Source of the DNA: Sipunculus nudus
Lineage: Eukaryota; Annelida; Sipuncula; Golfingiida; Sipunculidae
Direction of reading: 5' to 3'
NCBI GenBank assembly: GCA_026874595.1
Contig: CM049317.1
Coordinates: 73,779,618 to 73,843,617 of the forward strand
DNA length: 64,000 nt
Positions within the stretch are counted from its first letter, which is position 1, and the number at the start of each line of letters is the position of its first letter. The position numbers and the translations under genes were made by a program. This document shows positions 13,480 to 25,740 of this stretch, in pieces. The notes under the pieces were generated by a model. That model did not search any database. It was not told the origin of the DNA and saw only the letters and a list, made by a program, of their open reading frames with translations.

Positions 13480-13900
13480 AGCTCAGCTGACTATAAGTCA
13501 TCTGAGCTATAGTCATGGTCCTTTGTCAATTGTCCCTCCATCTGTCTGGCCGTCCGGCTGGCCGTCCGTTAACAGGGCACATTTTGAAACCGTTGGACCT
13601 ACGAATCCAAAATTTTGCATAGAGTTAGATGTCCCCAAAATCTCCTACCATACTGAAAATTGGGTCAGTTAGACTTCGTTCCTTTGAGATATTAAGGAAA
13701 AACCTCCGTTTTCCATTAAAAACCCATTGTTACAATTCAAGACTGCCTTATATCAAAACAACTGATCCAAATTTGATCATAGTAAATATTCATATTCTTC
13801 CATACATTTCATATGTACTTACCAAAAATTAGGTAAGTATTGCGTAATTTTTTGTTAAAGTTATGGGCCCAAACAAAATGCACCTTGTACATGCTTATTT
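13480..13900 (+). mobile_element. HINE-like family-2 copy, 5' part only
   Basis: The head AGCTCAGCTGACTATAAGTC and its inverted partner TCATCTGAGCT form a hairpin. A CCGTCC-type microsatellite-like stretch and TTAACAGGGCAC follow, as in the 43-47 kb copies. The body then diverges. No 3' palindrome is found, so the copy is truncated or decayed. Confidence 0.7.
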
Positions 13901-13904
13901 TCAC

Positions 13905-16740
13905 AGCATGTACACATAAGGATTTAATCTGTTAAAATCTGAAATCTGAAAATAAAAGCTGCAAAATTAGGCTAGTTATTGAATTTTTTTAGGAGGCTCT
14001 TGATGTATTCCCTCATATTGTCAAGCAGTCCACTTTGTTCACTGTAGGTCATTCAGTGCAGCTCTCTATGCTCCCCAGGCTCTTGTTGTGTAATCCCATC
14101 ACTGGGGCAAGCCCTCTCTCTTGTTGAGCTTGATCAGGCTGTCTGCAGTTAATACCAAAGGGAGCCTTTCTCTCCCCCCCCCCCCCCCCATTCTGTTGAC
14201 AGACCTGTACTATAAATAAGATGAATCTTTATAATTTCACATTTTTTTAAGCAGCGAGCGGTAACAACAACCGCTCCCCCCACTTACCCCTTCAATACAC
14301 AGGAAAATTAACAAGACAGATCATACAATTTTAATGTTAAATTAATTCTTTTTGTTGAGACTTGGATAATTTTGATTTTTTTTAAAGAAAAAAATGTTCA
14401 GGAATTTAATTCTAATATTAAAATGTGATAAAATATTAGGATCTAATGTAAGTGCTAACTGACTAGATTTAAGAAGATATAAATACTTTGTAGCATTTCA
14501 TTCATATCTCTTAAAGTTGGCTGGGCCTAGGTGTGAATAACACTGTTAAACATAGTTTTAAAATCAGGAATATTGGTAAAGCTTTGTTGGATTAATTTTT
14601 AACTCATATGGCCATATATTTAACTTTTTTAAAACTTAATTACCTTCACACATTATTTGTTTATGAAATGTAACATTTTATATAACACTTACCGTAGGCC
14701 CATTTTTTCCCTTGGTGCATCATTAAATGGTTTCAGGCCACAGGTTTCATTTATTACACAGTACATATGCTCGAGCTCATGTCCATTATTCTATAATTTA
14801 CAGAGTTTCATTTTAGTGGGTCCATTTTCTCTTAGCTTTTCAAATGCTTATATACATGAAAAACCAAAAGAAATAAAAATATTTTGCAGTTGCTAATATT
14901 TTTCCAAAATACACCTTTTGTAAGGCTATGTAGGTTACATTATTGTTGTGATTGTGAAATTTGGAACCTCATGAAACACTGAAAAAATGAGAATTGAAAA
15001 AAATTAACCGCATGAATATGAAGCCATCTTCAGTATACTAGTTCTTTTGTGTTTCTTTTTCTACAACATCATTAGGAGTTGACAGACCAAACACTTTTGT
15101 ACATATAATCCAGATCAAGTTCTCCACTCCTGTCATAATACCATGCTGAACCTCCCTTGGCAAAATATCCCTGGGAGAAATATTGTGTCTGGGTTTAACA
15201 GGCATGGCCAGAATGTTCTATATTTTAAGCAGGACAGGTCAACCAAGACAAGGTCATGGAATATCGTTTAGTGATAATACATAAGAGTTCTTCATGATTT
15301 ACAGTAGATTAAACTGGAGATCATTTAAAATATGTAACTGACACAGCTAGACCATGCCCTTTGTGGGATAAGAACACCCAGTGGGATTATGGAAAATAAA
15401 ACGACACACTTTTTTGTCTCATACACAATCTTGCAGTAATGGTACATTATTTCCCGAGACAAGACAACTGACATTTAATGATACAGAAGACCTAGATACC
15501 AAGCACACTTCGTCCACGGAGAATAAAAACAGCAGAATGTTCTTGAAGTTCATTTATTTTGTGGACAGAAATTGACCTGATGCCATTTTTCCTATGGTCC
15601 TCCCCTACTCTTCAGGGCCTGTAAATCACCGGTGACTTATTTGTCATTGACAGTGGGTGCTCTCTGCTTGCAGTTTGTAGCCCTCTGGTGAATTGGGTCA
15701 CATGATTCTAATGCATTATGGGTACAAAAGGCACATACAGATCAATGGTCAAAATAGTGGTCAAGAAAGAAATTATACGGCATCCCCAAAAGTGTGATTG
15801 GCCACTTTACTTTTTGTTTGAGCAGAATTCAGTGTAAGAATTTCTGTTAAACCTCCACAAAAATTTAGATATACAATCAGTGATTTTCTGTTGCACACAC
15901 TATTTCAGACATATCTTCTTTAATATGATTTATAGCAGTAGGATTTTTCCCTCATGCATATTGATAAAAACCTGTTTCTGTTTGTCATATTTTAAACTTG
16001 ATACTAAACTTTTTACCCATATGTAATCTAGTCCAGCACTACCAACAATGCGGGGCTCTCTGAGCACCATTGTCCTAGTTGTCAAACAATTTATAATTTA
16101 ATAACTATATTTTATTGTAGCCACAATTATCCTATTCAACAACATTTAAAAATACTTGTCTTAAAATATTTTTATCAATTAACTTCATGGGCTGTGTAGA
16201 TTTTAGTCCATAACTGAAATGTTGCAGGCTTTATTTTGACACTTCTTTATTGTCTGCCATTTACGACACATTGATACTATTTTATTGAAGACTGTCAGGT
16301 TCAAAGTATAGATTAATTAGGTCCTAAAAATAGAACATGATTGGCAGGATAGGGCAAAACAGGTCACGAAAGTAGAACAAATAATTATACAATTTACCCT
16401 ATAGAGAACTGGATTATGCTCAGGAGTACAGGCCTTTAATCAGGGGTGCCGTGAATATTAAACTCTCTCATAGATAAAGGAGTCTATATCCACAGTCTGT
16501 GTATGGTCGATCACCCCGGGCGGGACCAGAGATAATCAGGTGGCAGGTTTATCCCAGGAATCATGCGAATGTTTCGTGATATCGTGATCTATCACTTCTG
16601 CCAGACGTCCTGACTCTGGTATTAGCTGCAGTCAACCATTTATTTGCTGCCAGACTCAGGTGGTCAGACTGCATGAGCACTACTTTACAGGTTCAGTTAA
16701 TAGTGCAGAAGCACTGTATCTGTTATCATAAAGACAAACA
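13905..16740. other. No gene; unique GC-richer tract at its end
   Basis: Mostly AT-rich. About 16430-16690 is unique and compositionally distinct (CACCCCGGGCGGGACCAGAG, GACTCAGGTGGTCAGACTG) and might be a conserved non-coding element. Confidence 0.4.
14174..14189 (+). repeat. Poly-C run
   Basis: About 16 consecutive C follow TTTCTCT. This is a likely hotspot for length error. Confidence 0.9.
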
Positions 16741-16743
16741 TGA

Positions 16744-17516
16744 TATCACTAATTATATTATTAATGATATCACAAGCTGCAGATGTTAGTTAACCATCAA
16801 TGATATCACAAGCTACAGGTGTTATGGCATTGCACAATCAATCAGTTATTCATTATTTATATTACATACTGTAGGTGTCAGTTAATCATCATTTATGTTA
16901 CAAGATACATGCAGGTTTCAATTAATGATTAACATGCAACATGTGAATTATCAAAGATAACACAAGCTGAGGTGTCAGTTAATCATTTAATTTATGATAT
17001 CACACACTGCAGGTGTTAGGTTAACATTTATGGTATCACAAGATACATGTATCAGTTAATCATTAATGGTATCACAAGCTACATGTATCAGTTAATCATC
17101 AGTTATTACACAAGCTGAGGTGCCAGTCAGTCATCAATGATATCACAAGCTGCAGTTAACAGTAATCATCAATGATATCACAAGCTGCATGTGTCAGTTA
17201 ATCATTAATGATATGACAAGCTACACATGTCAGTTAATCATTATTGATATCACATCTGCAGGTATCAGTTAATCATAATTTATATCACAAAATACAAGTG
17301 TCAATTAATGATTAACATGCAACATGTATCAGTTAACTATCAGTTATTAGTTAAGCTGAGGTGACGGTTAATCATTAATGATGTCACAGGCTACAGGTGT
17401 CAGTTAACATTAATGATGTCACAAGCTACAGGTGTCAGTTAATCATCATTTATATCACATTTTACAGGTATTAGTTAATCATCAGTGATATTACAGTTAA
17501 GCAACAGGTGTCAGGT
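16744..17516. repeat. Degenerate minisatellite, ATCACAAGCTGCAGGTGTCA type
   Basis: Roughly twenty imperfect units of about 35-60 bp share TGATATCACAAGCT, a GCAGGTGTC core and AGTTAATCAT. Units vary by indels and substitutions, so the array is old. Each unit carries GATATC, an E-box-like CAGGTG and a TTAATCA homeodomain-like motif. No open frame spans it. Confidence 0.8.
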
Positions 17517-18060
17517 AAAGTCCATCCTTCCATCCATCTGTCCATCAGTGTTCATCTGTAAACAATTGTTATGCGACGCAATATCTCAAAAAGTTTTCCA
17601 CAGATCTACTTCTTATTGTTGTAGCAATTGCATCTTAATTGGTTCTAAATTTGTTCACACTTAATTGGTTTTTTAAAGGACTTTTTTTATGAATTATTAA
17701 CTTTTTGCATTTTCTCTTAATTTTTAAATCCTAAACATTTCATATGCAATGCAATTTTTAAAAAACTCACTCAATTGCATGTCTACTTCAATAAAGAGAT
17801 GGCAGGCAAATCGTAAAAGTCTCCTTACCTGAACAGGTTTAAGTCACAGGTTGATGGATTATGGGATTTTTCTATGAATTTTTGTACTTAATATCAAACA
17901 CACCTCAATGATTTTTTAAATCTTTTATGAGTTTTCAATTTTGACTTTTATATTTCATATGTCATGCAATATCTCAAAAAGCATCATTGGGATCAACCTC
18001 TGGTCAATAACGCATGTGTATCTTATTAGTCTCCAGCAGAGCAGGGTGAGTATTGGATAG
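17517..18060 (+). repeat. Possible decayed HINE-like element with CCATCCTT head
   Basis: A CCATCCATCTGTCCATC stretch is followed by two spaced copies of GCAATATCTCAAAAAG (17577 and 17967) about 390 bases apart. The layout, short-motif head plus long internal repeats, matches the other HINE-like families. Boundaries are approximate. Confidence 0.35.
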
Positions 18061-18532
18061 GGAGAGGAATTGACTCTGATTTTTGTACTGCAGTGTATTG
18101 TTATATGTGGTAGTACATTGTGATTGATATTGCAATAATTTATATATATTTCCTAGGTCATTAACTTACTGTGAGTAGACTTCCTTCTATTGTGTAGTCT
18201 GTTGATTGAGTCCCTTGAACATTTTCTAAACTTGATTGAGGCATGTTTTTATATAGACAGAATAGTGGTTAACATTTATTTTCAGCCTGATCTCAACCTA
18301 TTCATACATCTAAATTCATAACAGAACCATTTGCATTCAAATATATTTGACAAACTATTGCAAAAATATGTATATATTGCTTCATTATAGTGATGCACAG
18401 TAAGTCATTTGTCTTAAAAGTTATGGCAATTATATATCTATAGTATATGCACTTCTACTGTTGGAATTAGAGTATAGTGTGATGAAATGACTAATACTAG
18501 TATGAGACCAGGTGCAGTACCAGTCACTGCTT

Positions 18533-18613
18533 GCATTATTGTCCAATGCGGCCCTTACTTCTGTTTGTTTGTATTATTGTCCACTGCAGCCTTTACTTCT
18601 GTTTTGTTTGTAT
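18533..18613 (+). repeat. Two-unit tandem repeat of about 40 bp
   Basis: The module TATTGTCCAATGCGGCCC...TTACTTCTGTTTGTTTG repeats immediately with a few changes (CCACTGCAGCC in the second unit). Confidence 0.6.
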
Positions 18614-19504
18614 TTTAGGTACATCTGTATCTGTGATGAGAATTAGAATACTATATTTTAACATTAGAAGAACATCTTACATCATCAGGACCAGCAAATC
18701 AGTGCATCGCACTATGTACACACCACAGAGCAGCCAGTACCCATACTGTAAAAAGCCAGCATGCTGCACTGCTTAGCTCAATGTGTTAAGTTAAATCATC
18801 TTCCAACTAGAATATTTTAACAGGTAGACCAGAAAATCTTTCACTGTGATGATGTCATCTCTTACATCATCGGCCTACACACAGACAACTGGCTGGATGT
18901 TTTGCTGTTTACACTCCTCGTACAGAAGCCAAGTTCATGTATACGTCACTAGAGAAGGATCATTTTTTAAGTATTTCTAGCAAAGACCAAAAACTGGTAT
19001 TTGCAGTATTTTGAGCAAGTACCACTCAAGTGTACTTAATGACCCAGAAGTGATTTATGCCCATTGAGTGTTCACCTGTTCTCTTGTAAAGTCTGGTGGA
19101 AATTACCAAGAAGTGTTTCTGGTCATTTTTAATACCAAGAGGAATTTTTTGCTTATTATCATCTGCTTTATTGATATATTTATCCACCATAAGCCCTTTT
19201 TTTTCATTTTATTGTCCAGGGAATATATCTGTGTAATGGAAATTTATTGTTTCAAGATATATCACTTGACATTTCATTATGTAAAAGAGCAAGTTATGCT
19301 TGATGCTACTATAGTTTTGTGTTCTAAGTGGAATGAATAGCGATATGATGGTAGAGTTTCTTCAGTATTTTCTGGCCGTTGACAGCTGGTAATTATTACT
19401 ATCTTGAGAAATATGTTTCAGATTATATCCTCACTGAAGATATGGCTACAGATAAAACATACAGCACTTTAAACTTGACTGTGTTGCATTACACAAAACT
19501 TATA

Positions 19505-19512
19505 TTGGCTTC
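19505..19512 (+). repeat. 8-bp target-site duplication, left (TTGGCTTC)
   Basis: Identical to 23443-23450 and exactly abutting the CAG terminus of the large hAT-like element. Confidence 0.85.
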
Positions 19513-20103
19513 CAGGGTTGGGTCCAAATACTTTTAAAATAATCGATTACAAATACAATTACTTTTAAAAGTAATCGATTACAATTACAATTACTTTTGT
19601 GTTTTCAAAAAAGTAATTGATTACAATTACAAATACCTTTTGAAGTAATTGGAATTACATTTGTAATTACTTTTGTCCTTTCAGGGGATTTACATTGTGA
19701 TAGTGACAAAAAAACAACTTGGTATTACATATTTATTTTCAATAAACACACATATCAAAATCTGATAACAAAAATGCATCACATAGTGGTGAATGCACTC
19801 TATACAATTTGAGCATGGGTCTCACCAAAATCATTACACTTTGTTTGATATTTGTTTGGTGTACACAGTTCTCTGCTCATGCTGATTCCTGGATGTTTAG
19901 TCTAAAAAAATGTGAACATTCTCATCAGGGTTGGGTTTAGTTCAATCTTTTTATGTAAACATTACTTTTAGTTTTATTTTATTATTTTGCTATTGCTATT
20001 ACTAATTTACTATTGCCACAGTTTCTCATCTATTACTTTTAAGTGACATTACTTCATTACTTAACTTAATAACAAACTAATTTTGAATGAGACTTTTTTA
20101 ATA

Positions 20104-22003
20104 AGCCCTCAGCCCTTAGGCTGATGGGCTATTGTCGTCACCAAAGCTGTCTGTCCGGCGTCCGTTAACTTTAACCTTGTGAGCGCGATATCTTGAAAAG
20201 GATTCACCGTCAGAATTTCATTTCCTCGGTAAAGATGCATATCGACAATATCTCGGTCAAGTTCGAAGATGGGTGACCTTGACCTATTTTTCTACATTTT
20301 AGAGCTGATTATAGAAAAACACTTAGATGCTTATTACTCAGGAACCATTTGGTGGATTTTCACAAAACTTACTATGATTATTGGGACTGATAGTCTGTAC
20401 CTGCTACACAAGTTTGGTGGTGCCACCTACAATTTCTGATTTTTAATGAATTTTTATCGGATTTTTCAACTTTGGATTTGTGAGCGGGATATCTCTAAAA
20501 GGAGTCACCCTAGGAATTTTATTTTTTCAGTGAAGATGTATATTGACAAAATCTCGGTTAAGTTCGAAGATGGGTGACCTTGACCTATTTTTCTACGTTT
20601 TAGAGCTGATTATAGAAAAAACATATAGAAGCTTATTTCTCAGGAACCATTGGGTGGATTTTCACAATACTTACTATGATCATAGGGACTGATGGTTTGT
20701 AACTGCTGCACAGGTTATGGGGCGCCACCAACAATTTCTGATTTTAAATGAATTTTTCTTTGATTTTCCAATTTTGGCCTTGTGAGTGGTATATCTCTAA
20801 AAGGATTCACAATGGGAATTTTTTTTCTTTGGTGAAGATGTATATCAACAAAATCTCAGTCAAGTTCAAAGATGGGTGACCTTGACCTACTTTCAAGGTC
20901 ACAGAGCTTATAACAGAATAAAATTTAGAAGCTTATTTTTCAGGAAGCATTTGGTGGATTGTTATGATTCATGGTACATACCTCTCCATTTTAAGTTTAT
21001 AACTGAGACATGTACATCCATGTGAGAACAGATATTAAGTACTTGTTACTAGTGATGGGAGTCGGTTTCTTTTTCATAATCGATCATCGGTTTGGGCAAA
21101 CCGATCGATGATCGATAATTAATCGGTTCAGACAAATAAAAAGAAATATGCAATTATCTGTGAAACTGTACTCTCTTAACCCAGCCGGCATGTCTTAGTA
21201 ATTCTACCTGACGAAAAGAAGTTTTTGCCTTTTTTATATTTTCCTGTTATCACTAAGATTTGCTATTCAAAATTTCATTTTAATTAATTGCAGTAATCAA
21301 GAATTAAACCACAGTCCGGGACATCTACTTGCTGGCCCTTATGAATACTCCCTCGTATCATTTTAACTTCACCGCCAACAAGGACTTTCATTTTATAACA
21401 ATTATGATGACTGCCGACATGCATTCTAGTTTCACAGTCCTGCCAGAAAAATTACAGGCCCATATAATTTTTGGTAAAAATTAAAAAATAATTAATTTTA
21501 TTTAGTAAAATATAATTACTCATGCGGCAGCGGCACCTGACATCAGTTGAGGAGATTATTTCTAAGAGAATCTTGCAAAACTTGCATAGACCAGGAGCAT
21601 TATGGAACATTTTAACTCCATACCGCCCATATTTTGCAATAAACATCTCGTTAGAAAACTCTCCGCTGATTCTGCAGCTCCCTGCCAGTTCACAGAGGTT
21701 TAATAAGTCCTCCGTTCTCTCATCTACCGTGTCATACTCAGTTATATACGGAGATTATTTGGGAACACAGACTCATTATATGAAGAGCGGAATGTTGTAA
21801 AAAATGGAAGAGTAATTTTTGCCTGTAACTAGTATGATGTAATCGATAGTTGTCTTTCGTAATCAAGCGCTTGAAAGTGGCAGCAAACCGACTTGACTTT
21901 CGAAAAAACTCGATGATCGGCCCACCACTACTTGTTACTGTTACCACCTCTAAACACTGTTCTTTTGGCTGAGGGCTATTGTCAGCTTTTGCTGATATTC
22001 TAG
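20104..22003 (+). mobile_element. HINE/Helentron-like family-1 element, copy 1 (interrupted)
   Basis: It opens with AGCCCTCAGCCCTTAGGCTG. Near its end is the inverse GGCTGAGGGCT, followed by a stem-loop (TCAGC-TTTT-GCTGA) and TATTCTAG. An inverted pair that is not quite terminal plus a 3' hairpin and CTAG end is typical of non-autonomous Helitron/Helentron elements. The body has three internal units of about 300 bp, each with GATGGGTGACCTTGACCT. Copy 2 is 26804-27848. This copy lies inside the large hAT-like element and carries an 881-bp insertion at 21050-21930. No replication or helicase protein is encoded. Confidence 0.72.
21050..21930. mobile_element. 881-bp hAT miniature (MITE)
   Basis: The termini are TAGTGATGGG and, inverted, TAGTGGTGGG. 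Identical 8-bp repeats CTTGTTAC flank it at 21042-21049 and 21931-21938. The related element at 26804-27848 has a single CTTGTTAC (27776-27783) at the matching place, so the insertion and its boundaries are proven by an empty site. Inside the ends are CGATCATCGG / CGATGATCGG palindromic motifs. No transposase frame is visible. Confidence 0.93.
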
Positions 22004-22336
22004 TTTACTTAATTATTACAAAAAAATGTTACATATTAATACTTTCTGTCAAATAGTGGTGCAAGGTATTTTCAAGTTAATAAAATTAAACATTAATTAT
22101 CAAACAATTGAATTCTCAACTAAATTAACAACCTTCCCATAAATAAGACTGTTTATATGACTTTTATGTAAATATGATTCTCTATTCTCAGCACTGTCTA
22201 GAATGAATTTGAGCAATATAATCTATTGTTAAAACGTTAAGTAGTTATATTGATTGTTGTGGAAAAATCCATCAAAGCCTGGATAATTAATACTATACAA
22301 ACACAAGTCTCCTGGCAAAAACAAATTATATGTTGT

Positions 22337-22338
<2 letters not shown>

Positions 22339-22387
<49 letters not shown>
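22339..22387. repeat. (AT)n microsatellite with ACACACA end
   Basis: A pure AT run of about 43 bases followed by ACACACA, inside the large hAT-like element. Confidence 0.95.
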
Positions 22388-23442
22388 AAAGAGAGAATTA
22401 CTTTATGTTAAATAAAATATTTCTCTCTACCCTCTTTTTCAAAATAGATATGGATTCATTGTTGTAAATTTGTAATATATGATGTTCGTGTCAAAATAAT
22501 AATATACTTTCTCTATCTATCCCTATATTCATGGATGTTTAAGTCATCAAGAGCCAGATAGAGTTAATTAGGTAACTTGTGCTGAATCCTGCATTCCAGT
22601 ACTCTCATGCAATTTGCACCAATGGTTATCATTTTTTATATAAACTTGCCTTAACAATCTGTACATCATATAGGCGATCACTCGAACAGATAAAAGCCTG
22701 TTAAGAAATATTTGCTCATCTTCTTAATGACCTAACAGGGAATGGAAAATAAGTGTACATGTTTTAATTTAAATATAAATTTGCCTTCTGTTTGGATTAT
22801 TATTACTATTTCAGCTCATATATTTAGTTTTATTTCTATAACATGAAAAAAGCTGTCTGTTACTCTTACTTACTACTATTACCTCATGTTTGCCCACTTA
22901 ACTTAGCCTCATAATAACAGAGTAAAGCTTGGCTGCATGATGAGCACCCCTGTGCATTGGGCAATCATTAATTAAGACCATCTTAGTGATCAAAGGCCAG
23001 ACTGTTGGTAATCTCTGTATGTGAACTGATCTATTCAGTTAATTAATTAGCACCATGCACTAGATCCCTGGTATCTTACACCTGGCAAACTTGTGTCCTG
23101 ACAGTCGGTTGTAGACCAGGTGATAATTGGCCGACAACAAACCACACCTGTATTATCTGGCCACCTAGCAGGGCATGTGAAGTAATAGTTCTATAATAAT
23201 ATGAGCATTGTGCTTTGTGTACTTTGAAACGATAAAAGATTTTTTTTATATTTAATAATACCGTCACTTTGAATGCTGTAATTGTATATTACTCTCACAT
23301 TTTACACAGGACTTGAAAGTAATTGAAAAGTAATTGTTCAAACAATTACTTTTTAAAAGGAATCGATTACAAGTAAAATTACTTGAAAAAGTAATTGTAA
23401 TTACAATTACTTCAATTACAATTACTTTTGGACCCAAATCTG

Positions 23443-23450
23443 TTGGCTTC
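23443..23450 (+). repeat. 8-bp target-site duplication, right (TTGGCTTC)
   Basis: Identical to 19505-19512 and exactly abutting the CTG terminus. Confidence 0.85.
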
Positions 23451-23454
23451 ATAA

Positions 23455-24475
23455 GAATTCTCATATGTTGGTAAGTAGGGGTGTTACGAGCATTAACACT
23501 CGAGAGATTCCTCGATTTGTGCAAAAAGTCTGCGCCCTCAATTACTCTCTTCCTGCAATATTTGCCAGATTGTGAATCTGATAATTGAGACACCTAATTT
23601 AAGCTATCAGACATATGTAAATAGCTAAATATAGAAATAGCTAAGAATAAATAAAAATATCTCTTGCAAAACTGAACTTAATTTAATATTTGGTATCCAT
23701 TAATGTGCTGGATCCTTATTGGTTCTGGGTTAAAACTGTATGCATTGGTACCAGTTTTAAGGCAAATAATTATATTTACAAATTGATCAAGGTGTAGGAG
23801 AGTGTTTTTGTTATATCTTGCTATGAATTATAATTAGGGCAAAAGGGTTTGCAAACTGATTTACATATTGCCATGTGGTATTGTGAAGCAGGTAGTTCTT
23901 CTTGTGAGTTGAACTGTTATACACAACCCTATTATTAAGCATTCCTAAGTTAATTTAATGAATATATCTGTCAGGAATAGCATTTCTAATATCCCATATG
24001 AGAGATTGTAGAAATCAGATTGCAGAAAAATACCATTTATGAATACAATATTTATATTTCTAGGTTGTTTGAATAGCCACATGGCATGCTCATGCATGCT
24101 GCTTGGTAAGATTACTTTTGGCAGTCACATGTGCTTGACAAATATAAGTCATATTTAAGTTTAAGCAATGAAAAGTATTTTATACAAAAGCTTCACCCAA
24201 AACAGTTTAATAATTGCATTTACAGAAAAATAACAAAGTATGTATTGTGCTGAACCAGAGAACTGAGAAAATTTAATGGATTGTTAATTGAGTGTTAGCC
24301 TATCACAGAATTTCATCAATATGTATTCATAACTATTTTTAATAAAGTTGGTAACAGACATTTTAACCAACTAACAAACAGTGAAAAAAACTTTACCTCC
24401 TGTCCCAGGATAATCCGGCACAAACATTTAAAATTTAAAAAAAAAATCTTGTTACAAAACACTTTTAATTTTATT
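23455..24475. other. No gene or repeat seen
   Basis: AT-rich unique sequence between the large hAT-like element and the GA tract. Confidence 0.45.
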
Positions 24476-24477
24476 GA

Positions 24478-24585
24478 AGGAGAAAGAGAAAGAACAAGAG
24501 AGAAAGAGAGAGTGTGTGAGGGAGAAAAGGAAAGCAAGAGGGATTTAGTGAAAGAGAGAATGTGAGAGAGAATATGGTCTTAATG
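24478..24585 (+). repeat. GA-rich polypurine tract
   Basis: About 105 bases are dominated by GAGA and AAGAGAGAAAGAGAGAG, with short GTGTGTG breaks. Confidence 0.8.
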
Positions 24586-24656
24586 CTTAAATCACATGAC
24601 ACTCTACTGTCAAGATGACACTAGAAAACATGATGGAAAAGTGCTTGTAATAAAAA

Positions 24657-24902
24657 GGAGATTAATAAAGAGACACAAGTTTCCAGCAACAACTAATTTA
24701 GCATCCCCCACTCTGTAAATCATGGGAGTATACAGATCATTGACGAAGCACTTGGTTGTACATACAGTGTGATGATAATAGGAGATTAATAAAGAGACAC
24801 AAGTTTCCAGCAACAACTAATTTAGCATCCCCCACTCTGTAAATCGTGGGAGTATACAGATCACTGATGAAGCACTTGGTTGTACATACAGTGCGATGAT
24901 GT
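24657..24902 (+). repeat. Tandem duplication, two 124-bp units
   Basis: GGAGATTAATAAAGAGACAC begins at 24657 and again at 24781. The units are nearly identical, differing at a handful of sites such as AAATCATGGG versus AAATCGTGGG. The second unit runs directly into a GC-richer tract (24900-25110). Confidence 0.93.
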
Positions 24903-25735
24903 GGGCGGGCTGGTGGTGAGGGGCGGCTTCCCTTGGTAGGTGTATCAGGTGTGAGAATCTCCGCAGGAGCAGGTGGGCTTGGTGACTGTTTACCATTAGT
25001 AGATCAGACTGGATAAGCAGGTAGCGGCATTTCTTAATACACACCATATGGTCCAGCTCTGCTGCGTATACACCTATCCCTCCTCCAAGATAAAATATCT
25101 CATTGATGGTGCGGACATAAATGCAAACACACATGTAGTTAATTATCTCAAGGTTTACCTAGGTCCATCTGCCAAGGTTAAGTGTACTACAAAAAACTAT
25201 AAATATTTATAAGGTTTATTAGTAAGGGAAAAAAATGGTGATTAAAATCTTAACATTATAAATAAAATTTTATGATTTGATTGCAGGAAAATGTGTTCAG
25301 GATGTATGAATATAAATAGAAATAGGATTGTAAATCTGATGTTTTTTATGATAAATGTTGCAGCAAAATTACATATAAAGGAATCATTGTTATCATAGCT
25401 GTATATGTTTTTAAATGTAAAAAAACAATGTTTGAAAAACTATTTTAATAGTTTTCTATATTTTTTATTGATATGATATTTCATGGTGTATAAGAAATGT
25501 TTTTTTTAATAATATAGTGTTATAAACTGCAATTGCAGTATTTTATAATAATATGTAAATTTTCATCCCAAAGAATTTGTATGTACAGGGGATATTTAAT
25601 AAGTATAACAATAAATATTTGAAAATTTTGACTGCCAGTACTTTTATTGTCCATTTTGTAAAGTACTGTTTTCTTAAGCTTATTTCCAAAGGCAATTTCT
25701 TACCAGACCATCCTGGTTACATTTTTGTAAAAACA
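24903..25735. other. GC-richer patch then AT-rich sequence, no accepted gene
   Basis: 24900-25130 is moderately GC-rich (GTGGGCGGGCTGGTGGTGAG) and open on the minus strand in one frame that runs into the 124-bp duplication. No family is recognised. The remainder is very AT-rich. Confidence 0.35.
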
Positions 25736-25740
25736 TCAGC

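Larger units (their letters stand above)
19513..23442. mobile_element. Large hAT-like element, non-autonomous, hosting nested insertions
   Basis: The termini are CAGGGTTGGGTCCAAA (left) and, read inward from the right, CAGATTTGGGTCCAAA. They are flanked by identical 8-bp direct repeats TTGGCTTC at 19505-19512 and 23443-23450, the target-site length of hAT transposases. About 180 bases inside each end are built from AATCGATTAC and TAATTACAATTAC motifs. Removing the nested element 20104-22003 leaves about 2.0 kb. I found no transposase frame in it. It contains a TA microsatellite and a moderately GC-rich unique tract at 22880-23240. Confidence 0.82.

Noticed and set aside
24817-25134. 105-codon minus-strand frame with a plausible-looking middle
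   Set aside because: No family recognised, no splice borders, and its 3' part lies in the 124-bp tandem duplication whose other copy is not open.
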